64,000 bases of DNA, from the NCBI RefSeq assembly GCF_022024175.1, contig NZ_CP091794.1, positions 2,728,001 through 2,792,000 on the forward strand. Reading direction: 5' to 3'. Shown here piece by piece: positions 16,889 to 24,639 of this stretch. Origin of the DNA: Prevotella communis (GTDB taxonomy: Bacteria > Bacteroidota > Bacteroidia > Bacteroidales > Bacteroidaceae). Within the stretch, counting starts at the first letter, position 1; each line of letters starts with the position of its first letter. Below the pieces are notes generated by a model. It did no database searches and was not told the DNA's origin. It saw only the letters and a program-made list of their open reading frames with translations. A program made the translations under genes and the position numbers.

Positions 16889-19600
16889 ATGGACGACGAA
16901 AAGAAAGACGACGAATTGATTGAAATTAATGACGAAGAGCAAGGGTCAGAGGGTCACTCTGATTACAAGCCCGTGAACCGTTTCGACGCTTCGGTGGTGC
17001 ATCACCTGAGCGGTATGTATCAGAATTGGTTCCTGGATTATGCCTCGTATGTTATTCTGGAGCGTGCCGTGCCTCATATCGAGGACGGACTGAAACCTGT
17101 GCAGCGCCGTATCCTTCACTCAATGAAGCGTATGGACGACGGACGCTACAACAAGGTGGCCAACATCGTGGGTCACACCATGCAGTTTCACCCTCACGGT
17201 GATGCCTCTATTGGTGATGCCCTGGTGCAGCTGGGCCAGAAAGACCTGCTGGTTGACACGCAGGGTAACTGGGGTAACATCCTGACAGGCGACCGTGCCG
17301 CTGCTCCGCGATATATCGAGGCACGCTTGTCTAAGTTTGCCTTGGACACGGTGTTTAATCCCAAGACCACCGAGTGGCAGCTCAGTTACGACGGACGTAA
17401 CAAGGAGCCTATCACGCTCCCTGTGAAATTCCCGTTGTTGCTATCGCAAGGTGCCGAAGGTATCGCCGTAGGTTTGTCGTCTAAGATCCTGCCACATAAC
17501 TTCTGTGAAATCTGCGATGCAGCTATCAATTACCTGCATGGCGAGGAGTTCCATCTCTACCCTGACTTCCAGACGGGTGGCAGCATCGACGTATCAAAAT
17601 ACAATGACGGACAGCGTGGTGGCGTGGTCAAGGTTCGTGCCAAGATTGAGAAACTGGACCAGAAGACACTGGTCATCCGCGAACTGCCTTTCACCAAGAC
17701 CGTGTCAACGCTTTGCGAAAGCATCACCAAAGCCATTGAGAAGGGTAAGATCAAGGCACGTCGTGTGGACGACCTGACATCGGCCGAAGTAGAGATATTG
17801 GTACATCTGGCTCCTGGTGTCAGCAGCGACAAGACCATCGATGCCCTGTATGCCTTCACGGATTGTGAGATTAACATCTCGCCCAACTGCTGTGTCATCA
17901 AAGATGATAAGCCTCAGTTCCTGACGGTGAGCGATGTGCTTATCCATAGCGTAGAGCGCACCAAGGACCTGATTCGTCAGGAACTGGAGATTCGCAAGAA
18001 CGAACTGCTGGAGCAGTATCATTTCTGCTCTTTGGAAAAGATATTCATCGAAGAACGTATCTATAAGGACAAGAAATTCGAGGAGGCGCCCAACGTAGAT
18101 AAGGTTTGTGAGCATATCGACAACCGACTCACGCCTTTCTATCCACAGTTGGTACGTGAGGTGACGAAAGACGATATCCTGCGCCTGCTGGAAATCAAGA
18201 TGCAGCGCATCCTGAAGTTCAACAAGGAGAAGGCCGACGAACTGATGGCCCGTATCAAGGCCGAGATAGAGGAGATAGACCGCGACCTGGCTAACTTGGT
18301 AGAGGTAACGGCTTCATGGTTCCAGTTCCTGAAGGATAAATACGGAAAGACTCACCCACGACTCACGGAGATCCGCAATTTCGACACCATTGAGGCAAGC
18401 AAGGTGGCAGAAGCCAACCAGAAGCTCTACATCAACCGTAGCGAGGGTTTCATCGGAACGGGACTGAAGAAAGACGAGTTTGTATGCAACTGTTCTGACA
18501 TCGACGATATCATCATCTTCTATCGTGACGGTAAGTTCAAGGTGGTGCGTGTAGCTGAAAAGCTCTTCGTAGGCAAGAACATCATCTGGCTGGGTGTGTT
18601 CAAGAAGAACGACAAGCGTACTATCTATAATATGATATACCGCGACGGAAAGGTGGGCACATGCTATATCAAGCGTTTCAACGTGACGGGTATCACACGC
18701 GACCGTGAGGTAGACCTGACAATGGGTACACCTGGCACACGCGTGCTCTACTTCACAGCCAACCCCAATGGTGAGGCCGAGGTCATCAAGGTGACGCTTG
18801 ATGCCGCCGTGCTCAATGACCATCCTCGCATGAGTCTGTTCCTGGAGCGCTCGTTTGCCTCTATCGACATCAAGGGACGTACCTCTAAGGGTAATATCCT
18901 GACGAAGTTCCCCGTACATCGCATCACGCTAAAGAGTCAGGGACACTCCACGCTGGGTGGTCGCAAGGTATGGTTCGACCCAGACGTGAACCGCCTGAAC
19001 TACGATGAGCACGGCAGACTGTTGGGTGAGTTCTTTGATGAAGACCAAATATTGGTTGTACTGAAGAACGGCGAGTTCTATCTGACCAACTTTGACCTGA
19101 ACAACCACTACGAGGAGAATATCCTGCGCATCGAGAAGTTTAATGCCGACAAAGTATGGACCTGCGTACTTTTTGATGCCGACAATCAGGGCTATCCCTA
19201 CCTGAAACGCTTCCAAATGGAGGCTACCAAACGAAAGCAGAACTATCTGGGCGAGAATGCACAATCACAGTTGGTACTGCTCACAGATGTAGTTTACCCA
19301 CGTATTCAGGTGAACTATGGTGGTGCTGACGAGTTCCGTGGTTCAGAGGAGATTGATGCCGAGCAGTTTATTGCCGTCAAGGGCTTCAAAGCCAAGGGTA
19401 AGCGTATCAGTACCTATCAGATAGAGAGTATCGTAGAACTGGAGCCTACAAGATTCCCTGAAGAGCCAGAGGCTTCTGAAAATACAGACAATCAGGAAAC
19501 CCAGGAAGAGCAAGACCTCGATCCGGATGCAGGTAAGAGTCAGCAGCAGGTTGTTGACGAAATGACGGGTCAGCTCAGGCTCTTTGATGATGAAGCGTAA
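16889..19600 (+). CDS. parC: DNA topoisomerase IV subunit A (GyrA/ParC family)
   Basis: A 903-residue type IIA topoisomerase A subunit, which cuts and rejoins DNA to unlink chromosomes with the ParE partner (not in this window). The breakage-reunion domain shows 'YASYVILERAVPHIEDGLKPVQRRIL' and the catalytic tyrosine Tyr142 in 'AAPRYIEARL'. The quinolone-pocket region reads 'HPHGDASIGDAL', with Ala where GyrA of E. coli has Ser83. A coiled coil (about 390-480) and a degenerate C-terminal propeller follow, ending in an acidic tail. Bacteroidetes ParC is often annotated simply as gyrase/topoisomerase IV A; the lack of a canonical GyrA-box favours ParC. Confidence 0.9.
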   Translation: MDDEKKDDELIEINDEEQGSEGHSDYKPVNRFDASVVHHLSGMYQNWFLDYASYVILERAVPHIEDGLKPVQRRILHSMKRMDDGRYNKVANIVGHTMQFHPHGDASIGDALVQLGQKDLLVDTQGNWGNILTGDRAAAPRYIEARLSKFALDTVFNPKTTEWQLSYDGRNKEPITLPVKFPLLLSQGAEGIAVGLSSKILPHNFCEICDAAINYLHGEEFHLYPDFQTGGSIDVSKYNDGQRGGVVKVRAKIEKLDQKTLVIRELPFTKTVSTLCESITKAIEKGKIKARRVDDLTSAEVEILVHLAPGVSSDKTIDALYAFTDCEINISPNCCVIKDDKPQFLTVSDVLIHSVERTKDLIRQELEIRKNELLEQYHFCSLEKIFIEERIYKDKKFEEAPNVDKVCEHIDNRLTPFYPQLVREVTKDDILRLLEIKMQRILKFNKEKADELMARIKAEIEEIDRDLANLVEVTASWFQFLKDKYGKTHPRLTEIRNFDTIEASKVAEANQKLYINRSEGFIGTGLKKDEFVCNCSDIDDIIIFYRDGKFKVVRVAEKLFVGKNIIWLGVFKKNDKRTIYNMIYRDGKVGTCYIKRFNVTGITRDREVDLTMGTPGTRVLYFTANPNGEAEVIKVTLDAAVLNDHPRMSLFLERSFASIDIKGRTSKGNILTKFPVHRITLKSQGHSTLGGRKVWFDPDVNRLNYDEHGRLLGEFFDEDQILVVLKNGEFYLTNFDLNNHYEENILRIEKFNADKVWTCVLFDADNQGYPYLKRFQMEATKRKQNYLGENAQSQLVLLTDVVYPRIQVNYGGADEFRGSEEIDAEQFIAVKGFKAKGKRISTYQIESIVELEPTRFPEEPEASENTDNQETQEEQDLDPDAGKSQQQVVDEMTGQLRLFDDEA

Positions 19601-19603
19601 GTA

Positions 19604-20359
19604 ATGAATGTCAGGGGTTTCGTATTAGGTATTGCCTGCTGGGCATTGGGTGTTGGCTATGCCAATGCCCAAAGCAGTTACCAGGTTGGTATGGGTACGA
19701 CCCACATTCTGGATACCTACCTGACACAAGAGAAATTCAAAGGCACAGGCCTGACATTCCTCAATGTCAACGAGCATGCCAAGCCTGATGCCAACTGGTC
19801 AACCATTTGGCAGCATCAGATAAACCTCTCGCATGTAAAAGACCGTTCAGAGGATTGTTCCGAACTGGAAGGTATCTACAACCTCTACATCGGTAGGTAT
19901 CGCGCCTGGCATCTGCTTGACAATCGACTGAGACTACAGGCAGGTGTACTTGGTGACTTCGGACTGGGCTTTATCTACAACACCAAGAACTCAAATAACC
20001 CTGCTCAGGCCCGACTGGGGCTGCAGGCACGCCCGTCAGGTATTGCCACCTACAACATCAGCCGGTTCATATTCCGCTATGAACTGGACCTTCCCCTTGC
20101 GGGCATCGTATTCAGTCCTAACTACGGACAGTCGTACTACGAGATTTTCTCCTTGGGAAACTACGACCACAACGTTGTGCCAACCACATTTATTTCTGCA
20201 CCTTCTTTTCGTCAGCAGTTTACTGTAGCTTGGCAATTCAACAAGAGAACGGCTCTGACTCTGGGGTATCTGGGCGACTATCAGCAACTGCAAGTCAACA
20301 ACCTGAAGCAGCATGTTTACTCACATCGCCTCATGATAGGCATTGCCAAAGGATTCTAA
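19604..20359 (+). CDS. Probable outer-membrane barrel protein (DUF3316-like)
   Basis: This 251-residue protein has a signal peptide ([23 protein letters not shown]) and alternating hydrophobic strands with aromatic girdles, ending in an aromatic residue ('LMIGIAKGF'), as in outer-membrane beta barrels. It looks like the DUF3316 family found in Bacteroidetes, although that assignment is from memory of the pattern. It begins 3 bp after the topoisomerase gene and is 3 bp before the S41 protease gene, so the three are likely transcribed together. Confidence 0.6.
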   Translation: MNVRGFVLGIACWALGVGYANAQSSYQVGMGTTHILDTYLTQEKFKGTGLTFLNVNEHAKPDANWSTIWQHQINLSHVKDRSEDCSELEGIYNLYIGRYRAWHLLDNRLRLQAGVLGDFGLGFIYNTKNSNNPAQARLGLQARPSGIATYNISRFIFRYELDLPLAGIVFSPNYGQSYYEIFSLGNYDHNVVPTTFISAPSFRQQFTVAWQFNKRTALTLGYLGDYQQLQVNNLKQHVYSHRLMIGIAKGF

Positions 20360-20362
20360 CGT

Positions 20363-21367
20363 ATGCGAAAACTCTTGTATATACTCTGTTTGATACCGCT
20401 CTTCATTTCCTGCGTTGACGAAGAGGAGTTTGCCGACACACCCCAGGGCAACATGGAAGCTCTGTGGAAGATTATCGACGAGCATTACTGTTTCCTAGAA
20501 TATAAACAACAGGAATACGGATTGAACTGGGATGCCGTACATGAGAAATACAAAGAGCGCGTAAAAGGAAAACTGACAAGGAAACAGCAGTTTGAAGTGC
20601 TATGCGACATGTTGGGCGAACTGCGCGACGGACATGTCAACCTCAGTGCAGCCCACGACTTCGGGCGCTATTGGTCATGGTTCGAGGACTACCCCACCAA
20701 CTTCAGCGATACGTTGTTACGACGCTATATGGGTACCGACTATCAGATTGCCTCCGGTATCTCCTATAAGATACTGGACGACAACATCGGCTATATCCGC
20801 TACGAGAGTTTCAACGACCCCATAGGCGAGGGCAACCTGAACGAGGCTTTGTCGCACATGATTCTTTGCAGGGGCCTCATCATTGACATCAGGAGCAACG
20901 GTGGCGGCATGTTGACCAATGCCGAGAAACTGGCAGCACGCTTCTGTCAGGAGAAAACGCTCGTGGGCTACTATCAGCATAAGACCGGCCCCGGGCATCA
21001 GGATTTCTCCGACAAGGAGGCACGCTATCTGGAGCCATCAGCCAATGTACGCTGGAACAAGCCCGCTGTCGTACTGACCAACCGTCGTGTGTATAGCGCA
21101 GCCAACGAGTTTGCGGTCTATATGAAGACGCTTCCCAATGTCCGTCTGGTAGGTGATCATACAGGCGGTGGCGCAGGCATGCCCTTCAGCAGCAGCCTGC
21201 CATGTGGATGGAGCGTCAGGTTCTCAGCAGTACCTATGTATGATGCGCAGGGAGAATCTGCGGAATTTGGTATTGAGCCCGACTATAACGTCCAGCAAAC
21301 TGATGAGGATTTTGCGAAGGGAAAAGATACGCTGATAGAGTTTGCCCGCCAGTTACTAGTCCAATAA
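20363..21367 (+). CDS. S41 family protease lipoprotein
   Basis: A 334-residue lipoprotein (lipobox 'LFISC', Cys17) of the C-terminal processing protease family. The core has 'IGYIRYESFNDPIGEG', 'GLIIDIRSNGGGML' and the nucleophile region 'NRRVYSAANEF' with Ser245 as the probable catalytic serine. An N-terminal helical part (25-95) replaces the usual layout and no separate PDZ domain is obvious. It should cleave envelope proteins or peptides; the substrate is unknown. It follows the putative outer-membrane protein by 3 bp, suggesting a common role. Confidence 0.88.
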   Translation: MRKLLYILCLIPLFISCVDEEEFADTPQGNMEALWKIIDEHYCFLEYKQQEYGLNWDAVHEKYKERVKGKLTRKQQFEVLCDMLGELRDGHVNLSAAHDFGRYWSWFEDYPTNFSDTLLRRYMGTDYQIASGISYKILDDNIGYIRYESFNDPIGEGNLNEALSHMILCRGLIIDIRSNGGGMLTNAEKLAARFCQEKTLVGYYQHKTGPGHQDFSDKEARYLEPSANVRWNKPAVVLTNRRVYSAANEFAVYMKTLPNVRLVGDHTGGGAGMPFSSSLPCGWSVRFSAVPMYDAQGESAEFGIEPDYNVQQTDEDFAKGKDTLIEFARQLLVQ

Positions 21368-21457
21368 AAGCACGCCTTGCAATTGATTTAAGTCACTATA
21401 ACAGGCTTTTCTTACCGAAAAGTAGAACAAATTCTTGCCCACATCAAGAAAAAGTGA

Positions 21458-21465
21458 TACTTTTG
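21458..21465 (+). promoter_or_regulatory. -7 promoter box for the 33-residue small ORF
   Basis: TACTTTTG, a match to TAnnTTTG, about 75 bp before the small ORF. The leader between them can form a hairpin (TCTGAC and GTCAGA arms near 21504-21520). Confidence 0.55.
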
Positions 21466-21538
21466 CAGTCTCAAACAAAGGATAACAGATTATTGATGCG
21501 CCTCTGACAAAGGGTCAGATGGATTTAAAAGAAAGGAA

Positions 21539-21640
21539 ATGAAAATGAAAAAGATTGCAAAGAAGATGGTAAAGACCATCACAAAGAATTGGAACGAAGC
21601 AAATGAATTAATTGCAAGAGGTTCTATCTACAGTCTGTAA
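21539..21640 (+). CDS. Small basic protein, 33 residues, unknown function
   Basis: A 33-codon ORF too short for normal gene calling. It begins with two closely spaced ATGs after 'aaagaaagga', a good ribosome-binding context. The N-terminal half is strongly basic (MKMKKIAKKMVKTITKN) and the rest is 'WNEANELIARGSIYSL', giving a likely amphipathic helix. It has its own promoter upstream and a strong hairpin downstream (21685-21717), so it forms a complete short transcription unit. I do not recognise the family; a regulatory or ribosome/nucleic-acid-associated small protein is possible but unproven. Confidence 0.5.
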   Translation: MKMKKIAKKMVKTITKNWNEANELIARGSIYSL

Positions 21641-21684
21641 AAGACTGCCCCCCCAAAAAAGAAACATTAAAAGATAAAAAGGAA

Positions 21685-21717
21685 TCGGGCCGAAAGCATC
21701 ACTGCTTTTCGGCCCGA
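21685..21717. terminator. Strong GC hairpin, possible two-way terminator
   Basis: Arms of about 14 bp ('tcgggccgaaagca' with 'tgcttttcggcccga', one bulged A) and a four-base loop. It ends the small-ORF unit on the plus strand and could also end transcripts coming leftward from the orphan riboswitch. The T run is weak on both sides. Confidence 0.65.
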
Positions 21718-21750
21718 GTTCGTTGTAAAAATATATTATAGTTGATTATG

Positions 21751-21807
21751 TTATCTTAGTAATCCCAAAAGGAAGAATCCTGATATCATTAATTGCCTCA
21801 TCAGCAT
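21751..21807 (-). CDS. Possible 18-residue hydrophobic peptide
   Basis: A tiny frame on the minus strand, MLMRQLMISGFFLLGLLR, preceded at a suitable distance by 'TAAGG'. It is the only translatable candidate in the transcript of the leftward riboswitch. It could be chance; there is no coding-bias evidence at this length. Confidence 0.15.
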   Translation of the reverse strand: MLMRQLMISGFFLLGLLR

Positions 21808-21974
21808 CTTATTTTTACCTTAAAAAAGAGGACGTGCTATCTCCCGACAGGACGGCCTCCGTTTGAACTTATATAATAATACACGTATACACGTACAATG
21901 AAGGCCTGCGCCCTCGTTGATTCTACAAAAAACAAAACTTGCGTCGCACGCCCTTACATCGAGAGCATTTGACT

Positions 21975-22170
21975 TTTCTTCCTGTAAAAGGCTGGTCTTC
22001 AGACTTTCCTCCGCTCCCAAGCGCCTTCTCGTCCAAACGGGCAATGGCATGCTTGCTTAGGAGTCATAATGGAGTTCACTGCTGCGGGACAGTCGGAGAT
22101 TCACACTCCAGTTCCCAATTAATCGCGGCTAAGCGAACCTTTCAGGGCAGTGTCACGTATGACATTGCGG
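21975..22170 (-). promoter_or_regulatory. Cobalamin riboswitch, leftward, no recognised downstream gene
   Basis: Read on the minus strand, the conserved B12-box core is present: 'GTGTGAATCTCCGACTGTCC' continuing into 'CGCAGCAGTGAA' (22077-22108), then 'GGAGGAAAGTCTGAAGACC' with 'AGCC' (about 21990-22010). These match the aptamer blocks 'GGTGAAAATCC..', 'CCCGC(A)CTGTGA' and 'AGTCAGGAGACCTGCC'. A promoter box lies just upstream (22174-22181). Downstream on this strand there is no recognisable gene before the convergent smORF and S41 protease gene. A short GCGTGCGACGC hairpin followed by T-rich sequence (near 21930-21952) and a second stem before TTTTTT (near 21826-21860) could terminate it. Confidence 0.75.
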
Positions 22171-22173
22171 GTG

Positions 22174-22181
22174 CAAAGATA
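22174..22181 (-). promoter_or_regulatory. -7 promoter box of the leftward riboswitch
   Basis: Reads TATCTTTG on the minus strand. Its edge is 43 bp from the oppositely directed box at 22225-22232, forming a compact divergent promoter. Confidence 0.65.
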
Positions 22182-22224
22182 CAACTTTTTTTGAAAACCA
22201 AACATTATTTCAGGAAAAAGTTCG

Positions 22225-22232
22225 TATATTTG
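22225..22232 (+). promoter_or_regulatory. -7 promoter box of the rightward riboswitch and B12 receptor gene
   Basis: TATATTTG, a match to TAnnTTTG, directly before the riboswitch leader. Confidence 0.7.
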
Positions 22233-22234
22233 CA

Positions 22235-22400
22235 CCCGATTTGGTGATTTCCCCGTGATCCACGGGGGAAGAGAGGGAATCAGGTGAAAGACCTGAACAG
22301 TGCCCGCTACTGTAATCTCCATTATGAAAAGCCTAAGATATCCACTGAGGCAATCGGGAAGGAAGGCTTTTTTGGAGAGAGTCAGGAAACCTGCCAGTCA
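22235..22400 (+). promoter_or_regulatory. Cobalamin riboswitch upstream of TonB receptor
   Basis: The leader has the aptamer blocks 'GGGAATCAGGTGAAAGACC' and 'AGTGCCCGCTACTGTAATC', then 'TCCACTGAGG', 'CAATCGGGAAGGAAGGC' and 'AGTCAGGAAACCTGCC'. These are the standard conserved pieces of an adenosylcobalamin riboswitch. It ends about 60 nt before the receptor start codon, so it probably lowers translation or transcription of the receptor, lipoprotein and following B12 genes when cobalamin is plentiful. The exact expression platform is not clear; the stretch 22420-22441 is able to fold. Confidence 0.92.
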
Positions 22401-22456
22401 TTACGAACATTGACACGAACGCCCCGGGAATAGGGTTTCGGAAGAAAGTTAAGAAA

Positions 22457-24604
22457 GTGAGAAGAAAGAAACTATTGCTGATGCTTGCACTGTGGCTTAT
22501 GGTCGCAGCGGTTTCCTTTGCCCAAAAGTCACGAAAGAACGCGATGCGCGACTCCGTGACACTTGACAACGTTACCGTTTTGGGTAAGAGCAAGACACAG
22601 CAACTGCGCGAAGGGGCTCTTACCGTGAATGCCATCGACGTACGTTCGATGATAAGCAGTATCAGCAACCTGAACAGTCTGATTGACCATACAGCAGGTG
22701 TGAAGATACGCGAGGAAGGTGGACTGGGCAGCGACTTCGACCTGAGCATCAACGGAATGTCTGGCAATGCCGTGAGATACTTCATCGATGGTGTGCCTCT
22801 CGACACAAAAGGCTCTGGCGTCACACTGGCCAATCTGCCCATCAGTATGATTGACCGTGTAGAGATATATAAAGGTGTAGTACCTACGTGGCTCAGTAGC
22901 GATGCCTTGGGAGGAGCCGTCAACGTGGTGACTAATCGCAAGAAGACCAATTACCTCGATGCGTCGTATGGCATGGGTTCCTTTCACACCCATAAAGCCG
23001 ACCTCAACGCGCAGTATATCTTCAGGAACGGACTGACCATCCGCCCTACCCTTGGCGTCAACTACTCGAAGAACGACTATACGATGAAGGGTGTGGAACT
23101 TTGGGACGAGACGGCACGAAAGTTCCTGCCACAAGACCGCAAGCGTTTTCACGATGCCTACCTTTCATTGTTAGGACAGGTGGAAGTGGGCTTTACGGAT
23201 AAATGGTGGACAGACGAGTTCTTTGTCAGCGCATCATACCATCAGACCGACAAAGAACTGCAGACAGGACAGGTGCAGACACGTGTCATCGGTATGGCAG
23301 ATAAACAGACAAAAGCCTGGAGCGTTGGCGCCCGCTATCAGAAACGCGCGTTCCTGTTGGAAGGTCTCAATGCCAACTTCTCGTTCTCTCACACCTGGGA
23401 CCATTCTATCACCACAGATACCGCCCACCGCCAGTACGACTGGAACGGCGACTATATAGTCAGCGGACATAACGAGTTGAACGGCAGAAACTTCAAACGG
23501 AGGCATATTAAGCGACCCATGACGAATGCGCGAGCCGAACTGAACTACCTATTCTCTGACGAACACATGCTGAACATCAGTTATGCGCTGTATCGTACAG
23601 GAAACAACCGCTGGGATGATGTGGACCAGGAGTTTGAGCCTGCCAATGATGTACTGGCCAAGCATATCATCGGACTGGCCTATAACCAGTCGTTAATGCA
23701 AGGGCGGTGGTACAACACCTTCTTTGTGAAAGACTATATCAATTATCTGTCAGTAGAACAGACAGACCTGGCTTTTCTGACCAACTCGCGAGACGTGGCA
23801 GGTTCCAACACCCAGAACAACATTGGTGGAGGCATAGGCAGCCGATTTGAAATTATCAGACCATTAGCCATCAAAGCCAGCTATGAACATAGCGTTCGAC
23901 TGCCCCTGGCAAGAGAACTTTTGGGCAACGGTACTACTATCTACGCCAATATGGCATTAAAGCCTGAGTGTAGCGACAACCTAAACCTAGGTCTCTTTGG
24001 TACTTTGCAATACGGACAACACACCTTTTACTATGAAGCCAATGGCTTTCTGCGATTTGTGGACAACTATATCCAACCACAAATAGCCGAGAAAGAAGGT
24101 ATGATGCAATACACCAACGAACCTGCCGTGCATATCAAAGGTATTGAGGGAGAGGTGCGTTACAACTGGGATAAGCGTCTGCAGATAGTGGGCAACATGA
24201 GTTGGCAAGATGCGCGCAACCGTCAGGAATACCTGACTAACGGGCAGCCCAATGCCACCTTCAACAATCGCGTGCCCAATCGTCCTTGGCTGTTCGCATC
24301 GACAGAAGCCCACTACTCGTTCTTCGACCTTTTCCAAGAAAAAGACCACCTGACCGTGAGTGCCGACTATCAATGGGTCCATTGGTTCTTCTTGTCGTGG
24401 GAAGCTTACGGCAGCAAGAGTACCAAAGCCCGCATTCCGACAAAGAATACCATAGGTGCTAATATCACCTATTCATGGTGCCGCAACAGATATAGCGTCT
24501 CGATAGACTGCGACAATCTGTTTGATGCAACGACCTACGACAACTACAAGTTGCAGAGACCTGGTCGCACTCTGTTCGCCAAGTTCAGGCTATTATTACA
24601 ATAA
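22457..24604 (+). CDS. btuB: TonB-dependent outer-membrane receptor, probable corrinoid transporter (BtuB-like)
   Basis: A 715-residue outer-membrane receptor. It starts at a GTG, which gives a good signal peptide (MRRKKLLLMLALWLMVAAVSFAQ); the first ATG inside would remove the basic start. A plug domain follows ('LDNVTVLGKSKTQQLREGALTVNAID', 'HTAGVKIREEGGLGSDFDLSI', 'VRYFIDGVPLD', 'DRVEIYKGVVP', 'ALGGAVNVVT'), then a 22-strand-type barrel. There is no N-terminal carboxypeptidase-like domain as in SusC proteins. The cobalamin riboswitch directly upstream and the B12 genes downstream identify corrinoids as the likely cargo. The receptor gene is followed after 35 bp by a surface lipoprotein gene. 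Confidence 0.9.
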   Translation: MRRKKLLLMLALWLMVAAVSFAQKSRKNAMRDSVTLDNVTVLGKSKTQQLREGALTVNAIDVRSMISSISNLNSLIDHTAGVKIREEGGLGSDFDLSINGMSGNAVRYFIDGVPLDTKGSGVTLANLPISMIDRVEIYKGVVPTWLSSDALGGAVNVVTNRKKTNYLDASYGMGSFHTHKADLNAQYIFRNGLTIRPTLGVNYSKNDYTMKGVELWDETARKFLPQDRKRFHDAYLSLLGQVEVGFTDKWWTDEFFVSASYHQTDKELQTGQVQTRVIGMADKQTKAWSVGARYQKRAFLLEGLNANFSFSHTWDHSITTDTAHRQYDWNGDYIVSGHNELNGRNFKRRHIKRPMTNARAELNYLFSDEHMLNISYALYRTGNNRWDDVDQEFEPANDVLAKHIIGLAYNQSLMQGRWYNTFFVKDYINYLSVEQTDLAFLTNSRDVAGSNTQNNIGGGIGSRFEIIRPLAIKASYEHSVRLPLARELLGNGTTIYANMALKPECSDNLNLGLFGTLQYGQHTFYYEANGFLRFVDNYIQPQIAEKEGMMQYTNEPAVHIKGIEGEVRYNWDKRLQIVGNMSWQDARNRQEYLTNGQPNATFNNRVPNRPWLFASTEAHYSFFDLFQEKDHLTVSADYQWVHWFFLSWEAYGSKSTKARIPTKNTIGANITYSWCRNRYSVSIDCDNLFDATTYDNYKLQRPGRTLFAKFRLLLQ

Positions 24605-24639
24605 ACAATATAACAACTAATTTAAATTCAAAAGACAAA

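Larger units (their letters stand above)
21641..22456. other. Long intergenic region holding two divergent riboswitches
   Basis: This 816-bp region has a hairpin (21685-21717), a leftward cobalamin riboswitch, divergent promoters and a rightward cobalamin riboswitch. The only minus-strand reading frame with a fair ribosome-binding site after the leftward riboswitch is an 18-codon frame at 21751-21807. Confidence 0.75.

Noticed and set aside
21820..22050. 76-codon minus-strand frame across the leftward riboswitch
   Set aside because: It runs through the conserved aptamer and has no ribosome site; the RNA reading is better supported.
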